A stretch of DNA of 64,000 nt from the NCBI GenBank assembly GCA_963836085.1, contig CAWIHT010000003.1:1-64000 (forward strand). Direction: 5' to 3'. The position numbers and the translations under genes are program-made. This document shows, piece after piece, positions 52,396 through 61,880 of the stretch. The stretch comes from JAHEEL01 sp963836085. GTDB taxonomy: Bacteria > Actinomycetota > Acidimicrobiia > Spongiisociales > UBA5794. Below the pieces are notes generated by a model. It worked only from the letters and a program-made list of their open reading frames with translations. It was not told the origin of the DNA and searched no databases. The stretch's first letter is position 1. Each line of letters begins with the position of its first letter.

Positions 52396-52725
52396 ATGAC
52401 CACACCACCTTCTTTCGTCCTCTTCCCCCACCTCCTCGATGACATCGAGATCCCCGTCGACGGAACCCTGAGCCGCGTGCTGTTCAAAGGGGACGGCATC
52501 CGCGTTGTCGTGTTCGCTTTTGACGAGGGACAGGAACTGACCGATCACACGGCCGCCGTTCCGGCCATCCTCCAGGTCGTCGAGGGCCGTCTGGATCTCA
52601 CACTTGGCGAAGAGTCGGTTGAGGTCTCAGCCGACTCGTGGGTGTACATGGAGGCGAACCTGAACCATGCGATCGTTGCTCTCGAGCCGAGCGTGATGCT
52701 CCTCACCCTGCAGCGTGGGGTGTAG
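52396..52725 (+). CDS. cupin domain protein
   Basis: A 109-residue single-domain cupin. Motif 1 is degenerate: DEGQELTDHTAAVPAILQVVEGR, with His in DHTAAV and the Glu of EG; motif 2 is MEANLNHAIVAL with its His. Metal ligands are thus partly kept. It could be a small sensor or an isomerase; no substrate can be inferred. The end overlaps the fringe of a possible minus-strand remnant (52726-52863). Confidence 0.82.
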   Translation: MTTPPSFVLFPHLLDDIEIPVDGTLSRVLFKGDGIRVVVFAFDEGQELTDHTAAVPAILQVVEGRLDLTLGEESVEVSADSWVYMEANLNHAIVALEPSVMLLTLQRGV

Positions 52726-52859
52726 CCGGGTCTCCCAGCCAGTCGCGCGTGCGGCTTCGTACCCTTCGATGGACTCATCGAGCGACGTTGAGCGTATGGT
52801 CCCGGCAACCAGGTCAATCGCCAGGTCGTCAGCAGTCTTGACTCGAAGATATGACCGTC

Positions 52860-53963
52860 TCAATGCGGAGACTGCAGCACCTTGCCCGTCCAGACCGCGA
52901 CCGCCGTTCTCGCAGCGACGATGACCCATACAACGGCCAGGGCGACGAGCACGGCCAGGTAGAACCAACGGATGCTGTCGAACCCCGTCACCTTCCACGC
53001 CACACCGGTGGACACCGCGAGCGCCCCCAGCGGGAACGTATAGGCCCACCAGGACAGCGCATAGGGGAAGTCGAGTTTGCGCAGATAGGAGGCCACCACA
53101 ACAACGGCCATCACGAACGCCCACGCGGCGAAGCCCCAGGCGACGAGGATTCCGAGCACGGAGATGGCCCGTACCGCATCTGCCGAGAGATCGATTGGCG
53201 TCCCGGCTTCGAACAGGCGCATCAGCTTGAACAGGCCAACCGCGATGATGGCCGTGGGAGCAATAGCGATGAACGACGTCGCCGCGAACTTGCTCACGGG
53301 CAAGGACTCAAGCACGTAGCGCTGGTACACCAACGCTCCGACAAACACGAAGAGCACGAGCCCAACGCCGAGGCTGATCATCGAGATGAGGAACGTCAAC
53401 TCGAACCGGTCGGGGAAGAGGAGCGCGAGTTCGAGTCCTCCCACCGGAATCAGCAGGTTGGCGACCGGCGGGATGAACCAGCCGAAGTTCGCATGGGACA
53501 GTTCAATCCTGCTGCTCTGGTAGATCCGGGGCAGCACCACGAACCCAGCGATGTAGATGCCGACGCTGCCGAGGAGCCACAGCCAGAACGCGATCTCCTC
53601 CGACGTACTCCGGCTGAAGAAGATCTCCGGATACTTCAGCAGGTCCAGAGCAACGATCACGATGGCGATCGGCATCGTCGGGAAGAAGCTGGCGGCGATC
53701 GGATGGTGGAGATCGTGGCTGACTTCCTCCGGATACATGAAGAACCGGAGGGTCCATGGAATGAGAATTACGACGAACATCACGGCGGCCAACACGATGA
53801 ACCCGGCAGCGACCGGTTCCACCCATGAAGCATCGACGAACGAGATGGCCAGCGGTACCACGGCGGTGCCCATCACCGCGGCGAACCATGCCGGGTTGAA
53901 GTACCGGATCGTGTCCCTCATGCTCGGTCGCGTTGCAGGACGATCACCCATGAGCTTCCTCAA
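52860..53963 (-). CDS. TDT family transporter (TehA/SLAC1-like channel)
   Basis: A 367-residue membrane protein with about ten hydrophobic helices. Opening IRYFNPAWFAAVMGTAVVPL is the family's first helix, and YALSWWAYTFPLGALAVST is the conserved helix 9 segment of TehA/SLAC1 proteins. Related channels carry anions such as nitrate, chloride, sulfite or dicarboxylates; TehA is linked to tellurite tolerance. A Phe near the channel centre acts as gate in TehA. Start at ATG 53963 or 53951 is equally likely. Confidence 0.88.
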   Translation of the reverse strand: MRKLMGDRPATRPSMRDTIRYFNPAWFAAVMGTAVVPLAISFVDASWVEPVAAGFIVLAAVMFVVILIPWTLRFFMYPEEVSHDLHHPIAASFFPTMPIAIVIVALDLLKYPEIFFSRSTSEEIAFWLWLLGSVGIYIAGFVVLPRIYQSSRIELSHANFGWFIPPVANLLIPVGGLELALLFPDRFELTFLISMISLGVGLVLFVFVGALVYQRYVLESLPVSKFAATSFIAIAPTAIIAVGLFKLMRLFEAGTPIDLSADAVRAISVLGILVAWGFAAWAFVMAVVVVASYLRKLDFPYALSWWAYTFPLGALAVSTGVAWKVTGFDSIRWFYLAVLVALAVVWVIVAARTAVAVWTGKVLQSPH

Positions 53964-54062
53964 TGTGTTTGACGGCGGGAGGTCGGTCGACGAGGAGGAT
54001 ACGGTCTCGCGCGACTGACGGAATCGACCGCGGACACTGATTCACCAATAGCCAGTCCGGGA

Positions 54063-55103
54063 CTAGAACCCCAGGTTCTTGCGAGTGTTCGGTCCAACGA
54101 GACCGTCGACGCGCAGGCCGTGTTCCTCCTGGAATGCGAGCACGGCGAGTTCCGTCCTACTGCCAAAGATCCCGTCAGCCGGACCCGGCGAATAGCCAGC
54201 GCTCGCAAGGAGTTCCTGCACGCGCTGCACGGATGCGCCACGACTGCCTTTTCTCAAGATCCCGGAAGCGGCCGCACCCGACGCAGACTCTTCGTCGTAG
54301 CGGTCTTTGAGGGCGGCTCGCGTCACCCGCCCCGCGAGACCGTCGGCCTTGAGACCGGCGTCGGCCTGAAAGGCGGCGACGGCGCCGACGGTCCGCGAAC
54401 CGCTGATTCCGTCGACCGGTCCCGGGGTGTAGCCGAGGTCGGTCAAGACCTTCTGGAGTCGTCGCACGTCGGCGCCGCGCACGCCGGCGCGAAGGAGGCG
54501 GTAGCCGTCGAACAGGGGATCGGCCGGCCCCCATCCCAGGTAGTTGCCGCCCGCATCTGCGAGCGACTGGAAGGGGTTGACGATCACGCCCTGAGGATCA
54601 CGGAGTTCGAAGTGCAGGTGGGGGGCGGTGTACTCGGCTGCCTGCGAGTCACCGACCCATCCGATGAGCTGGCCCGCCGTCACGCGGACACCCGGGACAA
54701 TGCCGTCTGCGATCCCCCAGGCCTCCCCATCGTCCGTGCCAGGAGTGTCGTTGTTGAGGTGGATGTACCACGACTCCCAACCGTCGTCGTGCTTCAGCGC
54801 AATGGTGCAGCACCGGTCCGGGTTCATATGGCTCTTCGATGTCCAGTTGACGAGGCGAACAGTTCCGTCGGCGGCGGCAACAACCGGGACCATTTTGTCG
54901 GCCATCAGGTCTTGGGCGTGGTGGATGCCGCCGGAGCGTGCGGCCCAGAACCAGTCGGAGAAGTAGTGGTCGCCGTCCACGGGGAACACGAGCGGGTAGT
55001 CCACCAGTTCGCCTTGTTCGTGCGCAGCCGCCAGCGCCGGCAAGGCGGCAAGGGTCACGAGCAGGGTGATGGAAACGGCGATCGACCGCACAATGATCTT
55101 CAT
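54063..55103 (-). CDS. M23 peptidase with two peptidoglycan-binding domains
   Basis: A 346-residue exported protein from ATG 55103 (GGAG five bases upstream). The signal peptide ends ALPALAAAHE (about residue 28). The M23 metallopeptidase domain (about 40-190) shows zinc ligands in GGIHHAQDLM (His-x3-Asp) and HLHFEL, with the YIHLN His. Two PG_binding_1 repeats follow (about 203-268 and 283-346), each with DGIxGSRT and VGxxTR. It likely cuts cell-wall peptide crosslinks during growth or division. Confidence 0.9.
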   Translation of the reverse strand: MKIIVRSIAVSITLLVTLAALPALAAAHEQGELVDYPLVFPVDGDHYFSDWFWAARSGGIHHAQDLMADKMVPVVAAADGTVRLVNWTSKSHMNPDRCCTIALKHDDGWESWYIHLNNDTPGTDDGEAWGIADGIVPGVRVTAGQLIGWVGDSQAAEYTAPHLHFELRDPQGVIVNPFQSLADAGGNYLGWGPADPLFDGYRLLRAGVRGADVRRLQKVLTDLGYTPGPVDGISGSRTVGAVAAFQADAGLKADGLAGRVTRAALKDRYDEESASGAAASGILRKGSRGASVQRVQELLASAGYSPGPADGIFGSRTELAVLAFQEEHGLRVDGLVGPNTRKNLGF

Positions 55104-55168
55104 GGAAACTCCAACGCTAGGCCTCCCCGCATTTATCGGACGCCTCAGGTGTCTCCCTGAGCAATCCG

Positions 55169-55687
55169 TCAATCGTGCGCCGATCGCGGTTCTGTGATCA
55201 GCGGCAGATCGATGTCGACCGTCACAATCGGATCGACGCGCAGGATCAGCAGCCTCGGTGGTTCCAGGCCCCACCATCGAATGTCGAATTCGCCGGTACC
55301 GACGAGGCGAGGTCCGTCTGCAACCGCAATCTCGCCTTCGACCAGAATCTTCACGCCGAGGAAGTCGATCGTCCCAGTGACCGTCATGTCTCCGGCGGCC
55401 GTCAGTACGGCGGATTCAAGGTCCGCGACGATCATCGGATGCGTACCCGCGGCGAGCCTGCGCTTCATCTCGCGGTCAATGAGCGGGTTGCCTGAAGAGA
55501 GTCCGTCGAGCGGGACCTCGAGGTGCCCGTCGAAGTCCCCGGTCGCGGCGAACTCGGTGCCGTCGATCGCTGCCTGGAACCAACCCGATGCCGACCCGAC
55601 CGACCGGATCGCGTGGACGGAGGACGACGCGGTGAACACCACGGCTGCCGACGATGCGTCGACGCTGTAGCGGGTTGCGGGCTTCAT
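55169..55687 (-). CDS. YceI family protein
   Basis: A 172-residue lipocalin-like YceI protein without a signal peptide. Family pattern: YSVDASSAAVVFTASSSVHA near the start, GHLEVPLDGLSSGN, the SDxF-equivalent region in HPMIVADLESAVL and MTVTGTIDFLGV. YceI proteins bind polyisoprenoids; the cytoplasmic form here may hold a lipid. It lies just upstream of the M23 gene on the same strand and downstream of trkH. Confidence 0.8.
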   Translation of the reverse strand: MKPATRYSVDASSAAVVFTASSSVHAIRSVGSASGWFQAAIDGTEFAATGDFDGHLEVPLDGLSSGNPLIDREMKRRLAAGTHPMIVADLESAVLTAAGDMTVTGTIDFLGVKILVEGEIAVADGPRLVGTGEFDIRWWGLEPPRLLILRVDPIVTVDIDLPLITEPRSAHD

Positions 55688-55698
55688 ACGGCGTGGAC

Positions 55699-57177
55699 CT
55701 AGCGGCGCCAGAACGATGCGGTGAAGAGCAGGATCACCGGGTAGATCTCGAGACGACCCAGGATCATCAACGCGGCCAGGATCAACTTCGCTGGCGCAGC
55801 GATCCCGGCATAGGTTCCTGCCGGACCGACAAACCCGAGACCCGGTCCCACGTTGCCGATCGCCGACGCCGCAGCCGACGCCCCGGTCACAAGGTCGATC
55901 TCCGAACCCCAGGCGCTCTGGGCATACAAGACCAGCACGGTCCCGACGGTGAAGGCAACGACATACACCACGACATAGGTGTGGACGGTTGAGACCACAT
56001 CCCGCGGCAGCGCGGTCTTCCCGAACCGGGAGATCGACACGACGCGTGGCCTCGTCAGCCGCCGCACTTCACTTGCCGCCGACTTGAGCACAATCGCCAC
56101 GCGGTAGGTCTTCAGCGCACCCGTTGTCGATCCCGACATGCCGCCAGTGAGCATCATGAGCAGGATGACGCTCAGGGCAGCGGCCGGGAACACTGCATAG
56201 TTGGTGACCACGAAGCCCGTCCCGGTGATTGTCGCAATTGCCGTAAAGATCGCTTCACGAACAGGGATCCCAGTTCCATCGAGGTACAGCGCGATCATCA
56301 GCATGGCAATTCCGATGATGAGGCTCGTGATGTAGTAGCGGAACTGCGGCCTTCGCACGTATTCCGCCGGCGTTCGCATCGCCCGGATGTGCAGGGCGAA
56401 CGAGGCTCCGGCGATCACCATGAACACGATGACAACCCATTGGGTGTACGGCGAGAACGCCCCGATCGACCCCGATTCGGTGCTGAAACCTCCGGTCGAG
56501 GTCGTCGCAAGGGCATGGGCAACCGCCTCGAAGAGCGACATATCACCCACAGCGAGAACGACTGCAACGATCCCGGTGAACGCGGCGTAGAAGCCCCAGA
56601 GACGCAGAGCGGTGCCACGGTACCGAGGGGTCAGACGGTCAGGTTCGGGACCGGGCGCTTCGGCGCGCGCAAGCTGCAGACCTCCAGCTCCGACGAGCGG
56701 CAGCACCGCGATCGAGAGCACGATGATCCCCATCCCTCCGAGCCACTGCATGGTTGCCCGCCAGAACAGCAATCCACGGGACACCGCGGACAGGTCCTCA
56801 AAGGCGGTGGCTCCGGTCGTGGTGTATCCGGCGGTGCTCTCGAAAATGGAGTCGGTGAAGCCGAGTGTCCCGTCCAGAAAGAACGGGAGAGATCCAAACG
56901 CGATCACCGCAACCCAGGCCACCGCGACACCGGCGAACGAGTCCTTCGGCCGCAGCCGCTCCGGGCGGCCGACAAGCGCGATGACCGCCGCCCCCGCCGC
57001 GCCGGTTGCTGCCGCCGAAATCACGAAGTGGAGCGCGGTCTCGGTCTCTCCGTAAAGCAGCGACACGAGCAGCGCGGGCAGATTCGCCAAGCCGCCCGCA
57101 ATCAAGACCACGCCGACGATGTAGAAGATTCGTCTCGGAGTCGGCGCCGCTGCCCAGCCGCGGGATCGGATCGCCAC
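55699..57177 (-). CDS. trkH: TrkH/KtrB potassium transporter subunit
   Basis: A 492-residue K+ channel-like transporter. Four selectivity loops are visible: STAGYTTTGATAF, ATTSTGGFSTESG, ATITGTGFVVTNYA and SAIGNVGPGLGFVG, each with the conserved Gly. MLTGGMSGSTTGALKTYRV is the intracellular gate segment. With TrkA it imports K+ with Na+ or H+. It begins three bases after the trkA stop, so the two are one unit. Confidence 0.93.
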   Translation of the reverse strand: MAIRSRGWAAAPTPRRIFYIVGVVLIAGGLANLPALLVSLLYGETETALHFVISAAATGAAGAAVIALVGRPERLRPKDSFAGVAVAWVAVIAFGSLPFFLDGTLGFTDSIFESTAGYTTTGATAFEDLSAVSRGLLFWRATMQWLGGMGIIVLSIAVLPLVGAGGLQLARAEAPGPEPDRLTPRYRGTALRLWGFYAAFTGIVAVVLAVGDMSLFEAVAHALATTSTGGFSTESGSIGAFSPYTQWVVIVFMVIAGASFALHIRAMRTPAEYVRRPQFRYYITSLIIGIAMLMIALYLDGTGIPVREAIFTAIATITGTGFVVTNYAVFPAAALSVILLMMLTGGMSGSTTGALKTYRVAIVLKSAASEVRRLTRPRVVSISRFGKTALPRDVVSTVHTYVVVYVVAFTVGTVLVLYAQSAWGSEIDLVTGASAAASAIGNVGPGLGFVGPAGTYAGIAAPAKLILAALMILGRLEIYPVILLFTASFWRR

Positions 57178-57180
57178 CGT

Positions 57181-58512
57181 CTACGCCCCGAACAGGCGTT
57201 CAACGGTTCCAACGGACTCCGGGGTCGCCAGAACGACCACTCGATCGCCGTCCTCGAACCGCGATCCGCCCCGCGGGACGATTGCCGTGCCGTTGCGCAG
57301 GATCGCCCCGATCACGGCGCCGTCTGGCACACCCAACTCCCCAACCGACACGCCGATCGCGGGGGCCGGCTCCATGATCTCGATCTCGAGCGCTTCGATG
57401 CCGCCAGTCATGAAGTCGGCGGCCGAGACGATCGCCCCGCGACGCACGAAACGGAGAACGGCGTTCGCTGCCGCAACCTTGGCGGATACGCCGGCGTTCA
57501 CGCCGATTGAGGGCATGAGGTCGAAGAGTTCCACCCTGTTGAACCGCGACACCGTGGTCGATGCCCCGAGCCGATGAGCGATCAGACACGCCAGCATGTT
57601 GACGGCATCGCTCCGCGTGAGCCCCAGCAAGGCATCGCCTGGCGAAACCTCGAGGTTCTGGAGCACGCGCGGGTCGGTGGGATCGGCGACCACGACATCG
57701 ATCTTCGGATGCCTGGCCGCGATTTCGCGTGCCCGGTCTGGAACATCGTGCACAACGAGCACACGATGTCCCGCCACGCGGAGGGCCCCGGCGCTCAGCT
57801 CCGCAACACGGCCACCACCGACGACGATAACCCGGTCGATCTTGGTTGGATGGGCCCCGATGAGTTGGCTGGCGCGATCGACGTCACTGCCCTCGACGAC
57901 GACGAGGATCTTGTCGAACGCCTCGATCACCGTCCGTCCGCGCCCCATGAGCGTTCGATCGTCCCGAACGATCGAAGCGATGACGCAGTCCCAGCCCTTG
58001 AGCGAGTCGCGCATCTCGGCGAGCGACCGACCGACCAACGGCGAATCGGCGCGCACAATCCCGCCGAGAACGACCGCAGCGCCGTGGCCGAAGCGGAAGT
58101 AGTCGCTCAACCCCGGATGGGCCACGAGACCAACCAGTTTCTCGGCGACGGCGGCCCGGGGGTCGATGATGGCCTCGATCCCGAAGCCGAGCACGACATC
58201 CTGGAGTTCAGTGTTCTCGATCCGGGCGACTGTTCGGCTGCACCCGAGGGATCGGGCGGACTGACAGGCGAGGACGTTGGCCCCGTCGTTGTCGGAGACG
58301 GCGAACAGGATGTCGGCGCGCTCCACCCCGGCCCGCTTCAACACACTCGGATTGGCGCCGTTCCCCTCGATCACCTGGGCATCGAGGCGCTCACGCAGGT
58401 GCCCTGCGCGCCGGGTGTCGGCCTCGACGATCGCGACGTCTTCGCCTTCCGCAACGAGGCGTTCAGCAAGGTGGGAGCCGTCGGCCCCTCCCCCAACGAT
58501 CACAAACCTCAT
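57181..58512 (-). CDS. trkA: Trk system potassium transporter regulatory subunit TrkA
   Basis: A 443-residue cytoplasmic ring-forming subunit made of two RCK_N-RCK_C pairs. The first Rossmann fold is FVIVGGGADGSHLAERLVAE, the second DRVIVVGGGRVAELSAGALR; each binds NAD(H) or ADP/ATP. C-terminal RCK_C halves end near residues 215 and 440. It gates TrkH. Preceded by GGGAGAAG before ATG 58512, with TAGCCT further up as a possible internal promoter. Confidence 0.93.
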   Translation of the reverse strand: MRFVIVGGGADGSHLAERLVAEGEDVAIVEADTRRAGHLRERLDAQVIEGNGANPSVLKRAGVERADILFAVSDNDGANVLACQSARSLGCSRTVARIENTELQDVVLGFGIEAIIDPRAAVAEKLVGLVAHPGLSDYFRFGHGAAVVLGGIVRADSPLVGRSLAEMRDSLKGWDCVIASIVRDDRTLMGRGRTVIEAFDKILVVVEGSDVDRASQLIGAHPTKIDRVIVVGGGRVAELSAGALRVAGHRVLVVHDVPDRAREIAARHPKIDVVVADPTDPRVLQNLEVSPGDALLGLTRSDAVNMLACLIAHRLGASTTVSRFNRVELFDLMPSIGVNAGVSAKVAAANAVLRFVRRGAIVSAADFMTGGIEALEIEIMEPAPAIGVSVGELGVPDGAVIGAILRNGTAIVPRGGSRFEDGDRVVVLATPESVGTVERLFGA

Positions 58513-58553
58513 CGCTTCTCCCGTTCCGCGTGGATCGGAGGCTAGCGGCGCCT

Positions 58554-59594
58554 TCAGGTCGCGTGATGCCCATCGCCGGCGATTCGCTCAGCCCGGTTCT
58601 CGAGGGTGATCGAGGTTGTGATGCCCACCACGAGGCCAATGGCGCCGCCGAGCACCATCGCGGTGATCAGTCGATCGGCGGCGTACGGCAGCAACGTGGG
58701 GAGGATCGGGTGGGTGAGTACCCCGACGCGAAGGACGCCCCATGCTGAGAGGCCGACGCTCCCAATCAGCACCAGTTGAGACGCCAGACGAGAAGAGCGC
58801 CTCGCCTGGAGAGCGGCAAACCCGGCGACGACCATGACCACCGGCGGCCCGATCAGGTCGATGCCGAGGACGCGCCCCTCGGGTGGCTGAGCCAGCATCG
58901 CCGCCCCGCCGGCCACCACGGCGCCGAGTCCAAGAACCAGGAGGACCACCGACTGGGAGCGCGGTCCGATCCGGAGCGTGGCGGCAGCGACGGCCACGAG
59001 CGTGACGACCGTCAGAGCGAACCAGGGCAGGGCAGTTGTCGAAGGGATCCACGTCAGCGTGCCGACGATCCGCCCGGCAGAGCCCTCGACCCTCAACGGA
59101 AGAATCCAATCGAAGATCTGAACGGTCTCGTTCCCATCGGTCGCAAGCACCGAGGCGGGCGGCGTGGGGCTCATCCAATGGGTGCGATGGTCATGCCAGC
59201 TGTAGGTACCGTCCGTTGACACGGTCTCCCACCGAGGGACGGCGGAAGCGTCCGCCTCGGCGGGGAGTTCGACGTTCGCGTAGCGGTCGTCGTTCAGATA
59301 GGTGGCCGGTGAACGCTGGTTCACAACTACCGCGCCATCGGGATCGAATCGGATGTACTCCTCGCCCTCGTAGCCGAGAACTTCGACCGTCATACCCGAT
59401 TCGGTGGTCATTCGGACAAACGCATCTCCGCCGACGATCTCAACCTCGACCACGCCGGGGCCCTCGGTGTACAGGATCTGGGACCGATAGTTCGTCGGCG
59501 TCGCAGCATCGGCCCACGCCGGCACGGCCGCCAGCAGCACGAGAGCGACGGCCCCCGCCACGACCAACAACGAGCGCCATACCGGGCGCATCAC
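58554..59594 (-). CDS. membrane protein of a copper-handling cluster, function unknown
   Basis: A 346-residue protein. Signal peptide LLVVAGAVALVLLAAVPAWA is followed by an extracytoplasmic beta domain (about 30-165; SQILYTEGPGVVEVEIVGGD, YSWHDHRTHWMSP with several His that could hold metal). The C-terminal half has about five hydrophobic helices (PWFALTVVTLVAVAAATLRI and others). It is the last gene of the tightly packed PCu(A)C-SCO-CopCD-cupredoxin run and overlaps the cupredoxin stop by four bases. I do not recognise a named family. Confidence 0.75.
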   Translation of the reverse strand: MMRPVWRSLLVVAGAVALVLLAAVPAWADAATPTNYRSQILYTEGPGVVEVEIVGGDAFVRMTTESGMTVEVLGYEGEEYIRFDPDGAVVVNQRSPATYLNDDRYANVELPAEADASAVPRWETVSTDGTYSWHDHRTHWMSPTPPASVLATDGNETVQIFDWILPLRVEGSAGRIVGTLTWIPSTTALPWFALTVVTLVAVAAATLRIGPRSQSVVLLVLGLGAVVAGGAAMLAQPPEGRVLGIDLIGPPVVMVVAGFAALQARRSSRLASQLVLIGSVGLSAWGVLRVGVLTHPILPTLLPYAADRLITAMVLGGAIGLVVGITTSITLENRAERIAGDGHHAT

Positions 59595-59971
59595 CGCACC
59601 ACGATGGTGACTTCGCCGGAAGGATGCAGCGTACAGATTCCCTCGATGATGCCGGGCGACGAGAACGTCTGGATGATCTCCTGCCCCGGTCCAACGACGT
59701 ACGGGCCCACCTGGTGCGACGATGTGTCGGCGTTGGCGATGACGATGCGATCTCCGACACCAACTTCGAGGCGGCGCGGGAACAGCACAATCTCCTCACC
59801 GGCATCCATCTGGGCCTGTGTGCCCTCCGGAACGATGATCTCGATCGTTTGCGCAGCAACCGCTCTCGGAACGACATACATACCGACGAGCGCGGCGACG
59901 CTCAATAGGGCAAGCGCCCCGGTCATGACCAGGACAAGCGGGTGTGTCCGTCCGGCAGCTTGCGTCGTCAT
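59591..59971 (-). CDS. membrane-anchored cupredoxin domain protein
   Basis: A 126-residue protein from ATG 59971. One membrane helix (LVLVMTGALALLSVAALVGMYVV) and a plastocyanin-like domain. Type-1 copper ligands seen: His in ADTSSHQVGP, and Cys and His of GICTLHPSGE; no Met ligand follows. It overlaps both neighbours by four bases (ATGA), so it is part of the copper operon. It may hold copper for transfer or carry electrons. Confidence 0.83.
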   Translation of the reverse strand: MTTQAAGRTHPLVLVMTGALALLSVAALVGMYVVPRAVAAQTIEIIVPEGTQAQMDAGEEIVLFPRRLEVGVGDRIVIANADTSSHQVGPYVVGPGQEIIQTFSSPGIIEGICTLHPSGEVTIVVR

Positions 59972-61251
59972 CGCAGTTCCATCTCCATAACCGCTTGCTC
60001 GGACTCGCCGTTCGACGTCTCGGAATCGATCCGCAGGGTCCAATCCCCGCTCAGGGGAAGGATGGCACGGTAGGAGAGGAAATGGTTCGGCCCTGCTCGG
60101 AGTACCGGGAGGGCGAGTGGTCCAACGTCGAGCACCTCGTGATAGGCGACCACGCCGGTCGGTCCGAGCGACGAGTTTCGACCGGAGACGTCAAATCCGT
60201 AGATGTGCAACTCGTTGACCCCGGACCTCGCCGGATCGAGAGAGGCCTCGATGAGCAGGTCACCTGTCTGAACAGCACTGCTGTCCCCCGCTCCTCGCGA
60301 CATCACCACGGAAGGGACAACCACTGCGATCCCGGCCACGGCAGCGACTGCAACGACAGTCAGACGGCCCTCCGAACTCGAGATCCAGAACACCATGGCC
60401 GCCGCAAGGCCTGCTGCCATCAGGAACCACGGAAGGCGCAGCAACCAGCCGAGGCCCACGCTGACCCAGGTTGCGCTCAACACGCCGGCGAGAACCGCCC
60501 CGATCGGAATCCACCGGGTTCGGAGCGTTCTGGCTGCGGTGAGCAAGAAGGGCATCACGCCCATCATCAGCATTGCAGCCAGCCAGGCCCGGCCCGGAGT
60601 CGACCCGGCCGCGTATCTCAGGACCGAGAGGTCAAGGACATCGACGGGAGAGCCATCGGATGGGACCCCGTACGTAGCACCTGCCGCGAGCGCACCAACA
60701 GCGGTCACGGCTGCAGCAACGCCAACCAGTCGGGGTGGGGTGTCCGCTGCGCCGAGCCGCGCCCACGCAGACGCGTGCACCAGGAGGGTGACCACCGCCA
60801 CGGCGGCTGCCACTGCGGCGAGCACCCGCAGTCCGCCCAGAGCGCCGCTGGCGCCGGCGATCTCCCGCTCGACGGCGATGCTCCCGGTGCCCCTCGAGTC
60901 GACGACGAAGACGTACGCTCCGGCGACGGATGCGCCGCTGACGTCCGTCCCCTTCCAGTCCACGAGATAGCTCCCTTCGCCATCGGTGTCGACCGGCGCG
61001 ATCGCAAGACCCCCTTCGATCGATGCCGTCGAGTCGGACACCACTGTGTTGTCCTTGATCAGGCGGATCGTGAGCTCTTCGAGTGACGTCCGGAAGCTCA
61101 AGGCGATGTCCTCCGGGGCGCGCACGACGACCGCGTCGACCCCTGGCGAGGCATCGATGAGCTGGCTGAAGGCGGCCTCGGCCGACGCCGCGCCAGCACC
61201 AAGAACGATCGAGCCCGCCACCAGAGCGACCAGGAGCGGGCGGCGGATCAT
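59968..61251 (-). CDS. CopC/CopD-like copper protein lacking the CopC histidines
   Basis: A 427-residue protein. After a signal peptide (about 1-27) comes a CopC-like beta domain: SQLIDASPGVDAVVVRAPED and EELTIRLIKDN. The N-terminal His of CopC is not present (AEAAF in place of AHA) and the usual later His-x-His is absent. About seven hydrophobic helices (140-330) resemble CopD, and the C-terminal 90 residues form an extracytoplasmic strand-rich domain. It may move copper ions across the membrane, or bind another ligand. Overlaps SCO and cupredoxin genes by four bases each. Confidence 0.8.
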   Translation of the reverse strand: MIRRPLLVALVAGSIVLGAGAASAEAAFSQLIDASPGVDAVVVRAPEDIALSFRTSLEELTIRLIKDNTVVSDSTASIEGGLAIAPVDTDGEGSYLVDWKGTDVSGASVAGAYVFVVDSRGTGSIAVEREIAGASGALGGLRVLAAVAAAVAVVTLLVHASAWARLGAADTPPRLVGVAAAVTAVGALAAGATYGVPSDGSPVDVLDLSVLRYAAGSTPGRAWLAAMLMMGVMPFLLTAARTLRTRWIPIGAVLAGVLSATWVSVGLGWLLRLPWFLMAAGLAAAMVFWISSSEGRLTVVAVAAVAGIAVVVPSVVMSRGAGDSSAVQTGDLLIEASLDPARSGVNELHIYGFDVSGRNSSLGPTGVVAYHEVLDVGPLALPVLRAGPNHFLSYRAILPLSGDWTLRIDSETSNGESEQAVMEMELR

Positions 61252-61877
61252 CCGTATCGTTCGTGCATGACGCTCTCGAGTGTGTCCGCGGTGAGTCGCG
61301 GATCCCGGTCGGCACTGAATCCGAGCTCCCAGATGATCAGCCCTTGGTCATCCACCACGTAGACCGTCGCCGAGTGACCGACGTCGTAGGACGTGTCACC
61401 GGACTCGTGGTCTTCGACTTCGTAGAGCACGCCAAAGATCTCGGCCGACGCGTCCAGACTCGCCACGTCCGGTGCCAGGAGGCCGTGGTTCTTGTCGACG
61501 AACACATCCAGGTAGGCAGAGATGGCAGGCCCCTCATCCCGATCCGGGTCCACGCTGACCATCCCGACCGAGATGCGCTCGGCATCCTCCTCCGGCATCA
61601 GATCCACGGCAGCGGAGAGTTCGGCGAGTGTGGTGGGACACACGTCCGGGCACGAGAGGTACCCGAAGTACATCAACAGCAGCTCCGACTCCCCCGCCAC
61701 CGGAACGAAGGGCTCCCCGGCCGGGTTGGCGGAGTAGTCGATGAACTCGGTACCAGAGACGTCGGGCGGCGGTGTTCGGTTGTAACCGGCCCGGTCCTCC
61801 GGATCCATGGTGGAATCAGAGCAGGACCCGGTGACGAGTGCTACGGCGATTGCGAGTGCGGCCGCCCGGTAGAGCAA
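61248..61877 (-). CDS. SCO1/SenC family copper metallochaperone
   Basis: A 209-residue lipoprotein of the SCO family, which delivers copper or reduces the Cu(A) Cys pair of cytochrome oxidase subunit II. Lipobox VTGSCSD (Cys19). Copper ligands are in place: Cys76 and Cys80 of LSCPDVCPTTL and His168 of VGHSATVYVVDD. Overlaps the CopC/D gene by four bases and follows the PCu(A)C gene after three bases. Confidence 0.92.
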   Translation of the reverse strand: MLYRAAALAIAVALVTGSCSDSTMDPEDRAGYNRTPPPDVSGTEFIDYSANPAGEPFVPVAGESELLLMYFGYLSCPDVCPTTLAELSAAVDLMPEEDAERISVGMVSVDPDRDEGPAISAYLDVFVDKNHGLLAPDVASLDASAEIFGVLYEVEDHESGDTSYDVGHSATVYVVDDQGLIIWELGFSADRDPRLTADTLESVMHERYG

Positions 61878-61880
61878 GGG

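Noticed and set aside
52851..53828. Plus-strand open frame opposite the TDT channel
   Set aside because: The translation is extremely charged and mirrors the complement of transmembrane helices; the minus-strand reading has ten clear helices.
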